Source: Paragordius varius
Taxonomy: Eukaryota > Nematomorpha
Direction of reading: 5' to 3'
Assembly: GCA_964247055.1 (NCBI GenBank)
Contig: OZ176054.1
Span: 2,728,001 to 2,792,000, forward strand
DNA length: 64,000 nucleotides
Positions 1 to 10,440 of the stretch are shown piece after piece. Both the position numbers and the translations under genes were made by a program. The notes beneath the pieces are model-generated. The model saw only the letters and a program-made list of their open reading frames with translations. It did not search any database and was not told the DNA's origin. The number at the start of each line of letters is the position of its first letter. Positions within the stretch are counted from its first letter, which is position 1.

Positions 1-429
1 TCCATGCAACCTCGTGTTAAAAAAATCAAATTCAAACCGTGAGCGGGACGAAATATGCTCGTAATTAACAGAAACACGTGAAAACACATCAACGCTATTC
101 CTTTGAGAACGACGGCTGGCTTAGCAAATGTATCAATAATTATAAAAATAATGATATTAGTTTCTACGCGAAAAGTTCGACCTAGTCAACACTCCAATAC
201 CTGTAATTTTATATCGCAAAGCGATTTGAAATTTGAATATTAAAATATTTAAGCTTTTGAGCCAAATTTAAAAATATGCTTTATTTAATCTTTTAAGCGC
301 ATCATACAAAATTTTTTGTTAAAAGATGTAAAATTGTAAAAAAATCTTTATTTCAAACTTTTTTTAAGTCATCTTTCTATAATTTTTTAAAATCATAATG
401 CAAAAGACAAATAAATGTATTTTATGGTT
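1..429. other. AT-rich DNA without recognised gene
   Basis: I see no convincing reading frame, RNA gene or repeat end here. It precedes the 3' end of the chitin-binding gene on the minus strand. Confidence 0.5.
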
Positions 430-700
430 TAAAAATGTAAATAATCAACTTTAAAAAGATTTTAGGCTTTATTTTACCAGCAAAAAGTTGATATTTGATT
501 TTAATACAGCTGTTCGTTTCTATCGTGTTTTGAAGCGCCAAATTAAAATTCTTGAAGTCACAAAAGTATATAAGTTTTTATCTATTACTTACTAACAATA
601 TTTGATAATTAAATTTTAACCAAAGTAAGTTTCACAACTGTAGTTTATTTACGAAATCGAACTCTGGAAGATAAAACTACCCCAAAAGATAAACAGGTCA
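430..700 (-). repeat. Dispersed repeat family R2, reverse copy
   Basis: Read on the minus strand, this matches 35,390-35,660 over roughly 270 bases. Both contain GGGGTAGTTTTAT near the start, then AAATAAACTACAGT, then a CAGCTG core near GAACAGCTG. Shorter partial relatives lie at 33,095-33,330, 34,724-34,860 and about 15,685-15,880. No coding capacity is visible, so this is probably a non-autonomous DNA transposon family. The ends are not fixed. Confidence 0.6.
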
Positions 701-812
701 AAAGAGTGAAAAGGGAAATTGTTTTGTACTAATTTATTTCGTTACAAATTAATCACAATATGCTATATACTTTAAGTATGAAATTGAGAGTTGGGAGCCG
801 TTTAAATGTTCC

Positions 813-2180
813 TTATCTATACCGACTGTTATAATTATTGTTATTGTCGTCATAAGGAAATTGACGATAATCACTTGGATCTTGTGGAGGTTTATATATC
901 GAATTTCGATCAGGCGGATATTCATTATTTCGATAGTAGTCCGGCACATTATTTGCATTTCGTTGATTGTAATATGGTGATATTGGTTCTGATTCCACAT
1001 TCTGTGGTTGCTTTCTCCCAAAAGGATACCTAATTTTGTTCCAAAAATAATCCTTGATCGCGAATCGCCTTGTTTCTATAGTTGAGGCAGAAGGTGACGG
1101 GGCAGCAGAAATGGTTGTGTTTATATTTGAGATTGGTGGTACCTCGGTGCTTTGCTACACGATATTTTATCATAAATAATTGTATATAAAAACCCGTTTT
1201 TGTGATAATAAGCTATTTTAAATATGCGCGTAAAATTAATGACCTCATGCTAATAATTTTACATTATTTCAATTTATTAAATGGTTTTTCTGTTAAATAT
1301 AGGTCAGCTAAAAGTCTTATTATGTTTATAATAAGTATTTTTAGGCCCATAATTAACATATGTTTTTATGTAAAACATTTCTCCATTTTTCCTGATATTA
1401 GATAATAAAAAATTAAAAGTTCAGATAGGGTCATAATGGTTTGGATAATGAACCGATTCCTATTACAGTGAGGGGGTAAAAATACGTAACATTTAAATTT
1501 TTTAACAGTTTAAATTCACAAATAACATACTTGTGTGGTATTAGATTGATATATTGGTAGATACGGTTTATCGGGTTTTTCATAATTAAGTGACGACGGT
1601 ACATTGCCCACATAATTTTGGGGTTGGGGTTGAGCTGTTTTACAATTTAGATCATTATATTTAACAACTAAAATACATTTCTGTAATCTTTGGCAAAAGA
1701 CATCGCCGGAGAGGCATTCATAAACCACTGGAGTCCATGTATAACCATTGATATCATAATTGCAAACGAAAAATCTATATTTTTTTAAAAAAATATTTGT
1801 CGGTTAAAGAATAATTTTAAAAAACGACGGTTTCGGTACTTGTTGGGATAATATGGATCAGTTAGCAATTCATTCGGATTGTTGTAATAATAGGCTGGTC
1901 TATTACCATTTTGTTTTTGACATATCCCTAAAATACGATGAAAATTTTAAATTCTCCAAATCCAAAAAATATTAAAAAGTTTGATAAAATCGAGAAAAAA
2001 AAATTTACTTGTTAAATACTGTCGATATCTCTTTTCCTTTTCGGCTAATCTGATGTTAGGAATTTCATTTGGATTATAACCGGAACCGCTATCGAAATAT
2101 GGATCATAATAATCGCTTAAACTGAACTCAAAAAGGCAGAAAATTGTTAGGGTAAGAAATTTATTTAATATAAGCTTCAT
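813..2180 (-). CDS. Secreted chitin-binding (CBM14/peritrophin-A type) protein
   Basis: Four exons on the minus strand: 2180-2009, 1927-1840, 1774-1531 and 1154-813. Phases agree at every junction and give about 281 residues. The ATG opens a signal peptide (MKLILNKFLTLTIFCLFEFS, cleavage near residue 22) followed by a Tyr/Asp-rich linker. Exons 2 and 3 carry a six-cysteine pattern with FFVC, then an aromatic-rich loop (NGYTWTPVVYEC), then CLSGDVF and further cysteines. This matches chitin-binding type 2 domains of arthropod cuticle and peritrophic proteins. The last exon encodes a Pro/Tyr/Asn-rich tail ending YNSRYR. Introns are 81, 65 and 376 bases. AATAAA is read at 738-733, about 75 bases past the stop. 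It is probably extracellular and binds chitin; the precise family member is not recognised. Confidence 0.8.
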
Positions 2181-3258
2181 GTTTGACGATATTTTATAAA
2201 TTTTATAAGAGCGGTTATATTTTCAGAATAATTTATCAAATTTTTTTGTAAAAATATAAAAAAGAAAATTATATAAAATAATTGACGGATTTTCGTATAA
2301 TTAAAAAATATTGTATATCTTTTGTTACTTTTTACTTCATATTTATACATATAAGGATAAATATTCAAATTTCGATATAAAATTCTTAATTGACAATTAC
2401 TTAAAAGTTTTAAAATTAGGTCAAACTTTAGCGGTTATATTTTAATTAAAAATATAGATTATTCTACATAATTGAGATGCAAATTTATTAACAAAAATTT
2501 AAATGATAACGATTTGAAAAGAAATTAGTTTCGAAAAAAAACTTATTTAAAATTATGAACTTAAGAGGTTATACTGATACTCTTTCCATCCACAAATTTT
2601 AATCAAAAATGTTCTTTATTAAATGGTTATTAAAAAAAATAATACTTTATAATCACATGTCATATTGATAAAAAATACATGGCTCATTATCCGCACCATA
2701 ACTCTTTAAAATAGGAAATGAAAATTTTAAATATATACCGATGTGTATCAGATAAAAAAACTGAAAAAATAAATAAAACCCACAAATTAGTTTATTGTTG
2801 GAGAGTGTGCGCGCAACTTAACTCTGTTTGAGTTAACCATCAAACATATTCCTTAATACCTGACTAAATTTAGCATATATATTCTAATTATTGAAAAGAT
2901 TTTTTGGCATCTCAGATATTTATGGCGTGTGGCATGATACTATCTTTTATTTAACCAAAATTACGAAATTAATTTATTATAGTGTGACTCCGAAAAATAA
3001 GTATAAAATCAATCATGATACCGTAATAATTACGAAGACAAAAGGACAAATATTTTTCAAAACAGCATTTTTTTCTAAACTATAAATAAAACCTGTGATT
3101 TGGAATGCAAAATAAGGTATAATAAATTGGTAACACACCCAATTCCATATTTCACAATTGTTATCTCATTAAGTTAATAGAGAAAAAATCAAGGTTTAAA
3201 AAGTATACCTAGCTGTTTTTTTATGAAAAATATTTGTCTTTTTAGTTTTTACGTATGG
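2181..3258. other. Intergenic AT-rich DNA
   Basis: This contains the putative upstream region of the chitin-binding gene and nothing else I can support. An open frame at 2891-3085 (+) has composition like the surrounding DNA and no recognisable motif. Confidence 0.5.
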
Positions 3259-3846
3259 TTAACACTTGGATACAACACACTTATTTTAGTCCTTCGATTC
3301 AAATTGGGGTAGTTGAATACCCCAGGCCTGTTTAAAATCAAATACTTTAAAAAGTATGGAAGCAATCGAAACCATGGCAAAATTTTGCACTTATATAAGA
3401 TTAATAAACCGAAATATATAAAAAAATTTATTCAAAAATACTTGATATTACTTATTTTGAGCTAAAACTGAAAGGTAAAAATTTAGTCAACGTGACATAT
3501 GTCAAATTGTAAAATTAAAAATAATACAAAATAAACCGCTTTTTCTATTTCTATCAATGTTAGATGTAATTTATATAAAAAAATAAGCTTTAGTTTTACC
3601 CTTAAAATTAAATAAAGACAATATTTTGCAAAAATTTTTTAAAATAAAAATGGCGTCGAAGTAGTTTGAGATGGAAATTTTTTTCAAAACAAAATTTTAT
3701 CAAGATATTTTGGCATATTTATATAATATTTATCAGGATAGAAGCATAAATTTAAATTGGGGCCGTTTCCTTCAGTAGTTTTTAAAATTTCTAACTTAAA
3801 TTTAGTCTGGGGTATTTAGATACCCCAATTTGAATCGAAGTGTTAA
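3259..3846 (-). repeat. TTAA-flanked MITE, copy 1
   Basis: This element of about 580 bases is bounded by TTAA at 3259-3262 and 3843-3846. Its outer ends are AACACTT and AAGTGTT, and its subterminal sequence is CGATTCAAATTGGGG. Each end also has a small palindrome of the form GGGGTA...TACCCC. Other copies lie at 35,690-36,262, 36,326-36,883 and 63,171-63,754. The TTAA duplication is the signature of piggyBac-type transposition. There is no transposase inside, so it is non-autonomous. Confidence 0.85.
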
Positions 3847-3919
3847 TTTTTTAACCCGCTTAAATTTAGCCATTTTGATCGCTTATAAATGCAAGAAAAC
3901 CTGAAGTAATAAACCTTGA

Positions 3920-4111
3920 TTACAGTATTAGTGAGTATATGTTGCTAGAGAGTTATTAATTATTGCCAAATTGTATGTGCAACAAAGGGTAGTATTATTG
4001 GCTTATGGTATTTTTTCCACAATTTACTATTATTAGTCAATAATACCACCCTTTATTGTATATTCTATTTGGCAATTAATTTCCAGCAATGTATATTTAC
4101 TGATTATGTAA
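3920..4111. repeat. Palindromic MITE, copy 1
   Basis: This 190-base stretch folds back on itself. TTACAGTATTAGTGAGTATA at the left is matched, inverted, by TATACTTACTGATTATGTAA-like sequence at the right, and GCCAAAT...ATTTGGC lies further in. A related copy lies at 44,412-44,597. TA at the ends and CAGT termini suggest a Tc1/mariner-mobilised hairpin MITE. Confidence 0.7.
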
Positions 4112-4548
4112 TACCATAAATGTAAAATTGTTTGGCTAAAATAAACAATTAAAAATTAATTAAAATTAAAATATAAAAATTGCACAATTTTTAATGTTAA
4201 TTTTTATTTTCATATCATTAATATTAATGCCAATCATGAAAAAAACATATGTAAACTTTTTGATCGAACCAATAGTTGAATAAAGAAATAAAAATATTGA
4301 TATGAAATGTCTTATCATGATATTCAAATTTAGCTTCACAGACAAATTTTAGTTAGTTAGTGTTTTACGTTATAAAAGGACTTTGTATCATATAAAAAAA
4401 CATTAAATACATCTGACTTTACTAGCCCATATATATCTAAGGAGGTGGCACACTTTGTCAATCACAAAAAACCACATAATTAATATTTGCAAAATGCTAC
4501 ATTTAAAATAAAAAATGACAATAAATATATTTATTATATATGGCGGAA

Positions 4549-7500
4549 TCATTGATTGGAATTTGGTGTAATCTTCTCATAATCTTGAATCTTTTTTCTC
4601 CACACCCATATTTCAAAATGGCCCATTAAACATGTCGGACAAAGTGCATTAGCCACATCAATTGATTTTGAATGCCGACCAATCCTAGATAGATCAAAAG
4701 AGAGAACAAAAATGCTCAAAACATAATCAAATGTAAAGTCGACAAAGCGATCTTTTCTTAAAGTTAACAAACGAAAATAATTTATTATCAGATATTACAT
4801 AATATATTAATTTAATAAAGCTATTTCAATAATATTGCATAAAAATATATGATTTTAATTTCAAATATCTTCGATGTGCTAAATTGTATATATTACCCAA
4901 ACAGGATGCTGGATCCTACTTTTTATTATAAGCTTAATGTAAACAAATTTTAATAGGTTTAATTTATATATAGTTATCGCTAGTTGCGAGAACATTTTTT
5001 TGAGAAATGACTTTTTTAACTCTTTCATAAATTCCGATTTTTTAAATCTTTTTTTCGGTTACCATGTGTTTCAGAAGAGAGGTTTGACTATTTAAAGATG
5101 ATATAGTATCATTAGTACCAATAAAAAATCGTTTCAAACATAATATAATTAAAACATACTTATAAGAACAGGCATGACATTTGTACAAAAATTTAGTTTT
5201 GATATCATATGTGTGACATCTTTTGATGGGAGGGAGGCAAGGAAACGTTTCAAGAGCCCGTTTTGCAAAATATTGCCAGAGTGGTCCATGGTGTCGTTCC
5301 ATTTTACTGCATATTATATACAATATTTATTTCGTTTCAAAAACAACACTTTTACGCTAGACCCGCTTTAATTTCGTTCATAAAGCAAAAATTGTTTTAA
5401 GGAGCACAGTTTTAAAAAAGATTGCCATTAAATAAAGTTACTTCAATCAATTTTTTAGAGAATTGTACTAGTAACATGATAATTTTTAAGCCGTTAATGG
5501 TATATTTTATGGTTGAAAAAAAATTTATTACTTTAAACATCCTATGATAAAATGTTTTTCTACTAATACCCATTAATTTGTCCCCAAATATATTTTTTAT
5601 AAAAGGCTTACATAATTGTGATGTCTTAGACGTAAATCATACCTGGAAGTGTAATAGCCCTGGTTATCAAACATTTTACGTAATCGACCACGTGAAGGGG
5701 TCAGTGTGGCCCACGAATGATTCAATGAGTTTTGTATGGTTTTGCTTGCTTTTTCAACCTTTTTTGTGGTATATGAAGTAATTTTGATTTTTTCATTAGT
5801 CTTTTCTTTTTCGTTATCACTACTTTGACTCTCTGAAAAACTACAATCTTCATTATTGTTGGTAAGACAAATCTTCGGAGCAGTCGGAGTTTTAAAAATC
5901 AATTTTTCATATTTTACGTTGTCATTTATATTGTTAACTGACTGCGTTAATTGAAGACCGTTAACATTATCAAAAGTTGATTTATTCCGCACATTCTTAG
6001 ATTTAGTAATGTAAAATACGGCAGCATGGCACATTTCATGTATAAGGACGTCCCTAACGCGTTCTTCGAAACAAATGTAAACGTTATTATTTGAACCATA
6101 AAAAATGGTAAAAATTCTGAGCAAATGGTTAATACTTATTGTTGGGCATTTTTAGATAAAAAATTGTTAATTATGGATATTATTACTAAAAAAATAATAT
6201 AAAAGGATAACCTCAATAAATATATTCTTGGTAAATCAATGTAAGAAAAGAATTTTTTTAATTTGCAACTATATCAAATATCATTGTTTAGTAAGGAAAA
6301 GATTAAGTATAATTAAAATTATCCCATTAAATGTTATTCTTAAAATCAAAATGTATAGAGAAAAATCTTCCAGATTATAATATATATATATATATATATA
6401 CCTGGGGAATCACAAATTTTATCCGACAACTCAATCCATACATCTAATGTTTGATAGAGAACTTCATTATTATTCTCATTTCTAACGGTGCGTTTGCGCG
6501 AAAAACATTTCCCAGCCGTTTTCGTTAGTCGCCCATTCCATTCTATCACAAAATCTTGAGGAAACTGTTTAAATTTAAAAAAGCAATAACGCCATAATAT
6601 CATAACTTGTATAAAATAAATCTGTTTAATTGCGAATAACATCTTTAATAGATGCGATTCTAGATAATTAATATTTTTCGCCAAAAAAAGTTGAATTAAA
6701 ATTTCTATAAAAAGAGGTTAAACCTTTCCTTGGAAAATACAGTCATTATAAATTTCAAATAGTTTGTGAGTTAACTCCAGACGATACCGTTTAAATTGCT
6801 TCACATATCTAATGGCTAAGTTAATTAAATCTTCCATTATAGGTTCGTTTGATTTTCCGAATCTTAAACCAGACTCTACGTCTTTGTCGGATAAACTTTT
6901 CAAAAATTGTTCATAGCTACTTTGTAAACTCAAACTTTGACCATATTTGGTGGTGTTTTTATGTGGCGTTAAACCAACCTTACTGCTTTTAGGTGTAATC
7001 AATGTATGTGCATTTTTATTGGTCGCATAAGAGTCTGTATTATAAATTTTAGAACCAGATATGTTTGGGTTCAATGCATCATTTAAAATGTTTTTTCTAA
7101 TGTCCAAAGTTTTTAGACTTATTGGTCTTGTGTCTCCTTTTGTCTCTTTATTTAATTGCAAAAATTTACTTTGATAATTGGAGTTGACAAAATGTCAGGG
7201 ATTAATTCTGTATCTGTTTTAAATTTTAATATTTCGGGATACGATAATGTGCATATATCAGATTCTTCATCTGATGATGTATTAACAATAAAACTATCAT
7301 CTTTCCTTGATTTCAATATTGTGGTTTGCTTGGATTTTGTTGGATCATCAATTTTTAATTTTTCAAAAAAGTTTTCTAATTTTTCGTCATCATCAGACGA
7401 AGAACTAAAAAAAGTATGCACTTGTACCGATTTTTCAGTATCAAATAATTCTAAGGATCATCAAAGCGAAAATAAACTTTTACATATTTGATTATTATCC

Positions 7501-7619
7501 AAGAGTGAATCATCAACCAAAATATCGTCAGTGGACTTATTATCATTTAGATCATCGGATAAAAAAGAATTTTCAATCAACGTTATCCCACTTGTTTTAT
7601 ATTTGATGACACTGTTCAT
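4549..7619 (-). CDS. GCNA: GCNA-like SprT-domain protease with acidic disordered N-terminus
   Basis: Seven exons: 7619-7478, 7450-7170, 7143-6724, 6564-6402, 6063-5643, 5306-5160 and 4684-4549. All phases agree and give about 569 residues. Exons 1-3 encode an acidic, Ser/Asp-rich disordered region with SUMO-interaction-like motifs (DDSFIVNTSSDEESD). Then come the SprT-like domain (FVIEWNGRLTKTAGKC), the zinc motif RDVLIHEMCHAA (HExxH) with a third histidine in HGPLWQYF, and the zinc ribbon (CHTYD, CHAC, IGRHSKS, CPTC). GCNA proteins process DNA-protein crosslinks in germ cells. Introns 1 and 2 are only 27 and 26 nt; the others are 159, 338, 336 and 475 nt. Intron 4 starts with a (TA)n run. 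About 135 Ser/Lys/Asn-rich residues separate HExxH from the third ligand, which is unusual. AATAAA is at 4535-4530. It shares a 114-bp promoter interval with LAMTOR2. Confidence 0.9.
6380..6400. repeat. (TA)n microsatellite at a splice donor
   Basis: The dinucleotide run begins at the donor of GCNA intron 4 (exon 4 ends at 6402) and fills the first bases of the intron. Length variation here could change donor context. Confidence 0.8.
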
Positions 7620-7733
7620 ATAGCTTAACTACTGATTAATTGTAATAATTTTGGCAAAATTATAATTTTCAAAAATTTAAATTTACCGGTTTTCCTCATA
7701 TGAGTTAACCATGTGTTCAAACAGACAATATTA
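7620..7733. promoter_or_regulatory. Bidirectional promoter interval GCNA / LAMTOR2
   Basis: Only 114 bases separate the two start codons, which read outward. No clear TATA box is seen. The interval must hold the 5' untranslated sequence and core promoters of both genes unless further upstream non-coding exons exist. Confidence 0.6.
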
Positions 7734-8184
7734 ATGTTGAAGCGTAGCGTTTTGGTGGATGTTATAAAACAAATTAACACCGGTGGAATTATTTCCACTT
7801 TGTTTATTTAAATATATTAAATTAAGACTGTTAGATGAAGAAGGTTCAGTTTTGGCACATTCTGGGAAAATTGAAAAAAATGTCCCAATGATATCCGCAA
7901 TCCTTAGCAGTATTTGGAAGATATATTTAAGTAAAGCAAATCAAAAAACTGATATTCTCCCAATCGATTGTATAGTTAGTTGATAAATATATTTAGAATG
8001 GTGTTAAAATATTTGTAAAATCAATCAACAAATTCCTTTTATGCGTTGTTACTGCACCCATTGATGAAAACAATCAGCCCATAAATAAAGGCATGGTGTT
8101 CCATAAAGTTATATTTAATTAAATATCTAGATATCACTTTTGAGCGACTACCTAGCTCCTCAATTAGCCAAATTAGCTCTATGA
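7734..8184 (+). CDS. LAMTOR2: Ragulator subunit LAMTOR2 (p14, roadblock fold)
   Basis: Four exons, 7734-7801, 7827-7974, 7997-8107 and 8131-8184, encode 126 residues; the human protein has 125. The start MLKRSVLVDVIKQINTGGI aligns with the family N-terminus. Across the first junction the protein reads STLLLDEEGSVLAHSG, against the family's STLLLNNEGSLLAYSG. DCINGVKIFVKSINKFLLC follows, and the C-terminus is GMVFHK then ISLLSDYLAPQLAKLAL. LAMTOR2 is a scaffold of the late-endosome/lysosome Ragulator complex that anchors Rag GTPases and MAPK signalling. The three introns are 25, 22 and 23 nt (7802-7826, 7975-7996, 8108-8130), all GT-AG. Without them the gene looks like a frameshifted pseudogene. 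The gap-free match over full length argues it is intact. Confidence 0.95.
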
Positions 8185-8579
8185 ATGCATTTAATTTAAT
8201 ATATTTCCTTCAAACTATTTACCATGAAAATATTAATTTAGTTAATCCTTAAAACTAAAGTGCTTTTATATCAATCTTAATGCATTCCGTATATGATACC
8301 AATTAATCTCGCTGATATGAAGATTATGTCATATTAGATGTAAAAAGAGTTGCTTTAACTAAATAAATAGGTCTACCTTTTTCCCTATATCGATTTCAGA
8401 GCATTCGAAACACCTGAAAAATTGCCATTGAAATTGAATAGACCTAATGTTAGTGGGATTGTATTTAGATAAAAATCAGACCATACGTTCGTATCGTTTG
8501 TATTTATATTTGGGCTCTATCGTTAATATGTAACAGGGCGCCGAGAAAAGGATATTATATTTCTGCGCTTCTAGTGACT
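8185..8579. other. Spacer between LAMTOR2 and a transposon relic
   Basis: No gene is seen. The last part (from about 8460) may belong to the 3' end of the adjoining gypsy-like relic, but I cannot place a terminal repeat. Confidence 0.4.
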
Positions 8580-9552
8580 ATCGACGAAAAACCAAATTAT
8601 TATAACACACAAATGACAAAAACAATTCGAATTTATGTTCTATTTTTGAAATATAGAACAAAAAATTATAATAACTAAACACAATCCCAATAATATCTTC
8701 CTCCCAAAAAAGATTAGCGCACAGCCGAGATGTGTTTTGGGATACGCTCGACCATTGAAGACAATGTGGGGCCATGTTTGGTGGCCAACTACGCCTTTTC
8801 GCCAACCTCTATTCTTTTCATTTTCAAGCCATGCAGTTGCTTTGGATGATAAAAGTAGCAAGCCACCTCTGTAGGATTTCCAGCTGTTTTTTTAACCCGA
8901 TATTTGTTTATTGTCCGATCGTCATATTCACTAATTCATTAGATTGAGGGTTGAAGGCGTATGTAAAAATATGCTTAATATTTAGTTTTAAACAATATTT
9001 TTAAATTTTGACGAAGGAAGTTGGGATCCGTTATCAGATACTCTAAAGAAATGGGTCCAAACCGAACAAAATAATGTTTAAACCATTTATAACAGTTGAA
9101 GATGTAACCTTTTAAGAAATACAACTTCACACCATTGTGAAAACCCATTAACTAAGACTAGAAAGTCTTATCTTCCGTCCATTGGACCTGTTATATCGAT
9201 ATAAATACGCTCCCAGGGAGAATTGATTTCTTGCCAATTACCGCAAACTTTCTTACTGTCACTATTCATACGGCAAGCTACAAAGTATTTGATTTCTCTA
9301 TAATGTCAGAATTTATTGAATTTAACAAGACTAAATTTCTGGTTAGAGATTTCATACTTTCGATTCCCGGGTACCTCTTATGGAAATTACTTTAAACATT
9401 TTTCTGTAATCTTTTAGGGATTATTATTTTCCCATCACGTGGCATTATCCGTTTTCAATTTCAAACTTATTGGGATCTAAATCAAAATATTGAGGAAAAT
9501 GGCCGCTCTTATAAGCATAGAATTTGAGGAATTGCAAAAAGTCTGTTCTCGT

Positions 9553-9812
9553 CAGTGGCGTAGCTAGAGGGGGGGAAGGGAGGCTGATGCAGGCGGCATA
9601 ATTGAATGGGCGCCGGATTTTGAAATTTTTTAATTTTATTTAAGAAAATAGGCATTTAAAAGTTATTATTTTAAATAATACATAAAAAATACCCCTTTTA
9701 TCAGTGATATCGACCACGGGTTGAATTCGATTATTCCAAGGGGTTGCATAGAGGGGAGGGGGCGCCATCACGGATTCATGCGCGGGCGCCAGAAATGCAA
9801 GCTACGCCTCTG
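9553..9812. mobile_element. hAT MITE with perfect 8-bp target duplication
   Basis: The 260-base element has termini CAGTGGCGTAGCT and AGCTACGCCTCTG, nearly perfect inverted repeats of hAT type. The flanking octamer GTTCTCGT occurs at 9545-9552 and again at 9813-9820. It has no coding capacity and sits inside gypsy relic A. The identical duplications show the insertion is much younger than its host sequence. Confidence 0.92.
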
Positions 9813-10003
9813 GTTCTCGTGTTCATCTCGAATCTCGACAAATTCAGATTATTAACCCTCGAATCGATATTTCGACTATTCAGCATCAGGCTTTTGATTA
9901 CCAATATTAACTTCTTCACAAATCGGTATCCTAGATAAGGAATCTATGATAAATTTTGGGTACCCGATCGATATTATATTTTAAAATCACAATCAAACAG
10001 GGC

Positions 10004-10070
10004 GGGCATCGCCAATCCCCACCTGCTCGCGGTGATGCCCGCAATTCCTCCTTGGGATACTAACGGGGAT
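10004..10070 (+). ncRNA. HDV-like self-cleaving ribozyme at the LINE 5' end
   Basis: All elements of the nested double pseudoknot can be placed. P1 pairs GGGCATC (10,004-10,010) with GATGCCC (10,034-10,040). P2 pairs ATCCCC (10,015-10,020) with GGGGAT (10,065-10,070). P3 pairs ACC (10,021-10,023) with GGT (10,031-10,033), closing a 7-nt loop TGCTCGC like that of the HDV ribozyme. P1.1 can form between GC in that loop and GC at 10,041-10,042. P4 pairs ATTCC (10,044-10,048) with GGGAT (10,054-10,058). The J4/2 strand holds CTAA with the expected catalytic C at 10,060. Predicted cleavage is just before G10,004, where the target duplication ends. HDV-like ribozymes are known at the 5' ends of R2, RTE and related LINEs, where they free the element RNA from host transcripts. 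Confidence 0.88.
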
Positions 10071-10440
10071 GGTGGTCCGAGATGACCGAACTCTTGTAAA
10101 AGAGATTCTCTAGCTTTGTGCAGCGAAAACGCACTCTCACCTCTGAGTTTGAGGTTCAGCTATAAGGGCATATAGTTTGTAAAAAAAACCTGCTAAATTA
10201 TTTAAAACCATGGAAATATTGAACAATTATAAGAATGAATGATATCACTATGAAACGACCTAAAAACATCACAGATATATTAAAATCTATGTTAATGAAA
10301 ATTTTTAATAACAATATTATTATTTCTACTAATAAAAATTATAATAATATATATACAAATTAAAAATGGGACCATCCAACAAACAACACCAAAGTTAAAC
10401 CAAAATATAGAAACTATAATAAGATAAATATAAATAATTC

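Noticed and set aside
5578-5781. Plus-strand open frame over GCNA exon 5
   Set aside because: Antisense of the Ser/Lys-rich GCNA insert; no supporting motif.
7156-7491. Plus-strand open frame opposite GCNA exons 2-3
   Set aside because: It is the shadow of the acidic GCNA coding sequence on the other strand; it has no motif of its own.
7734-8184. LAMTOR2 as a frameshifted pseudogene
   Set aside because: Every frame break coincides with a GT-AG segment of 22-25 nt whose removal gives gap-free family alignment; random decay would not produce this three times.
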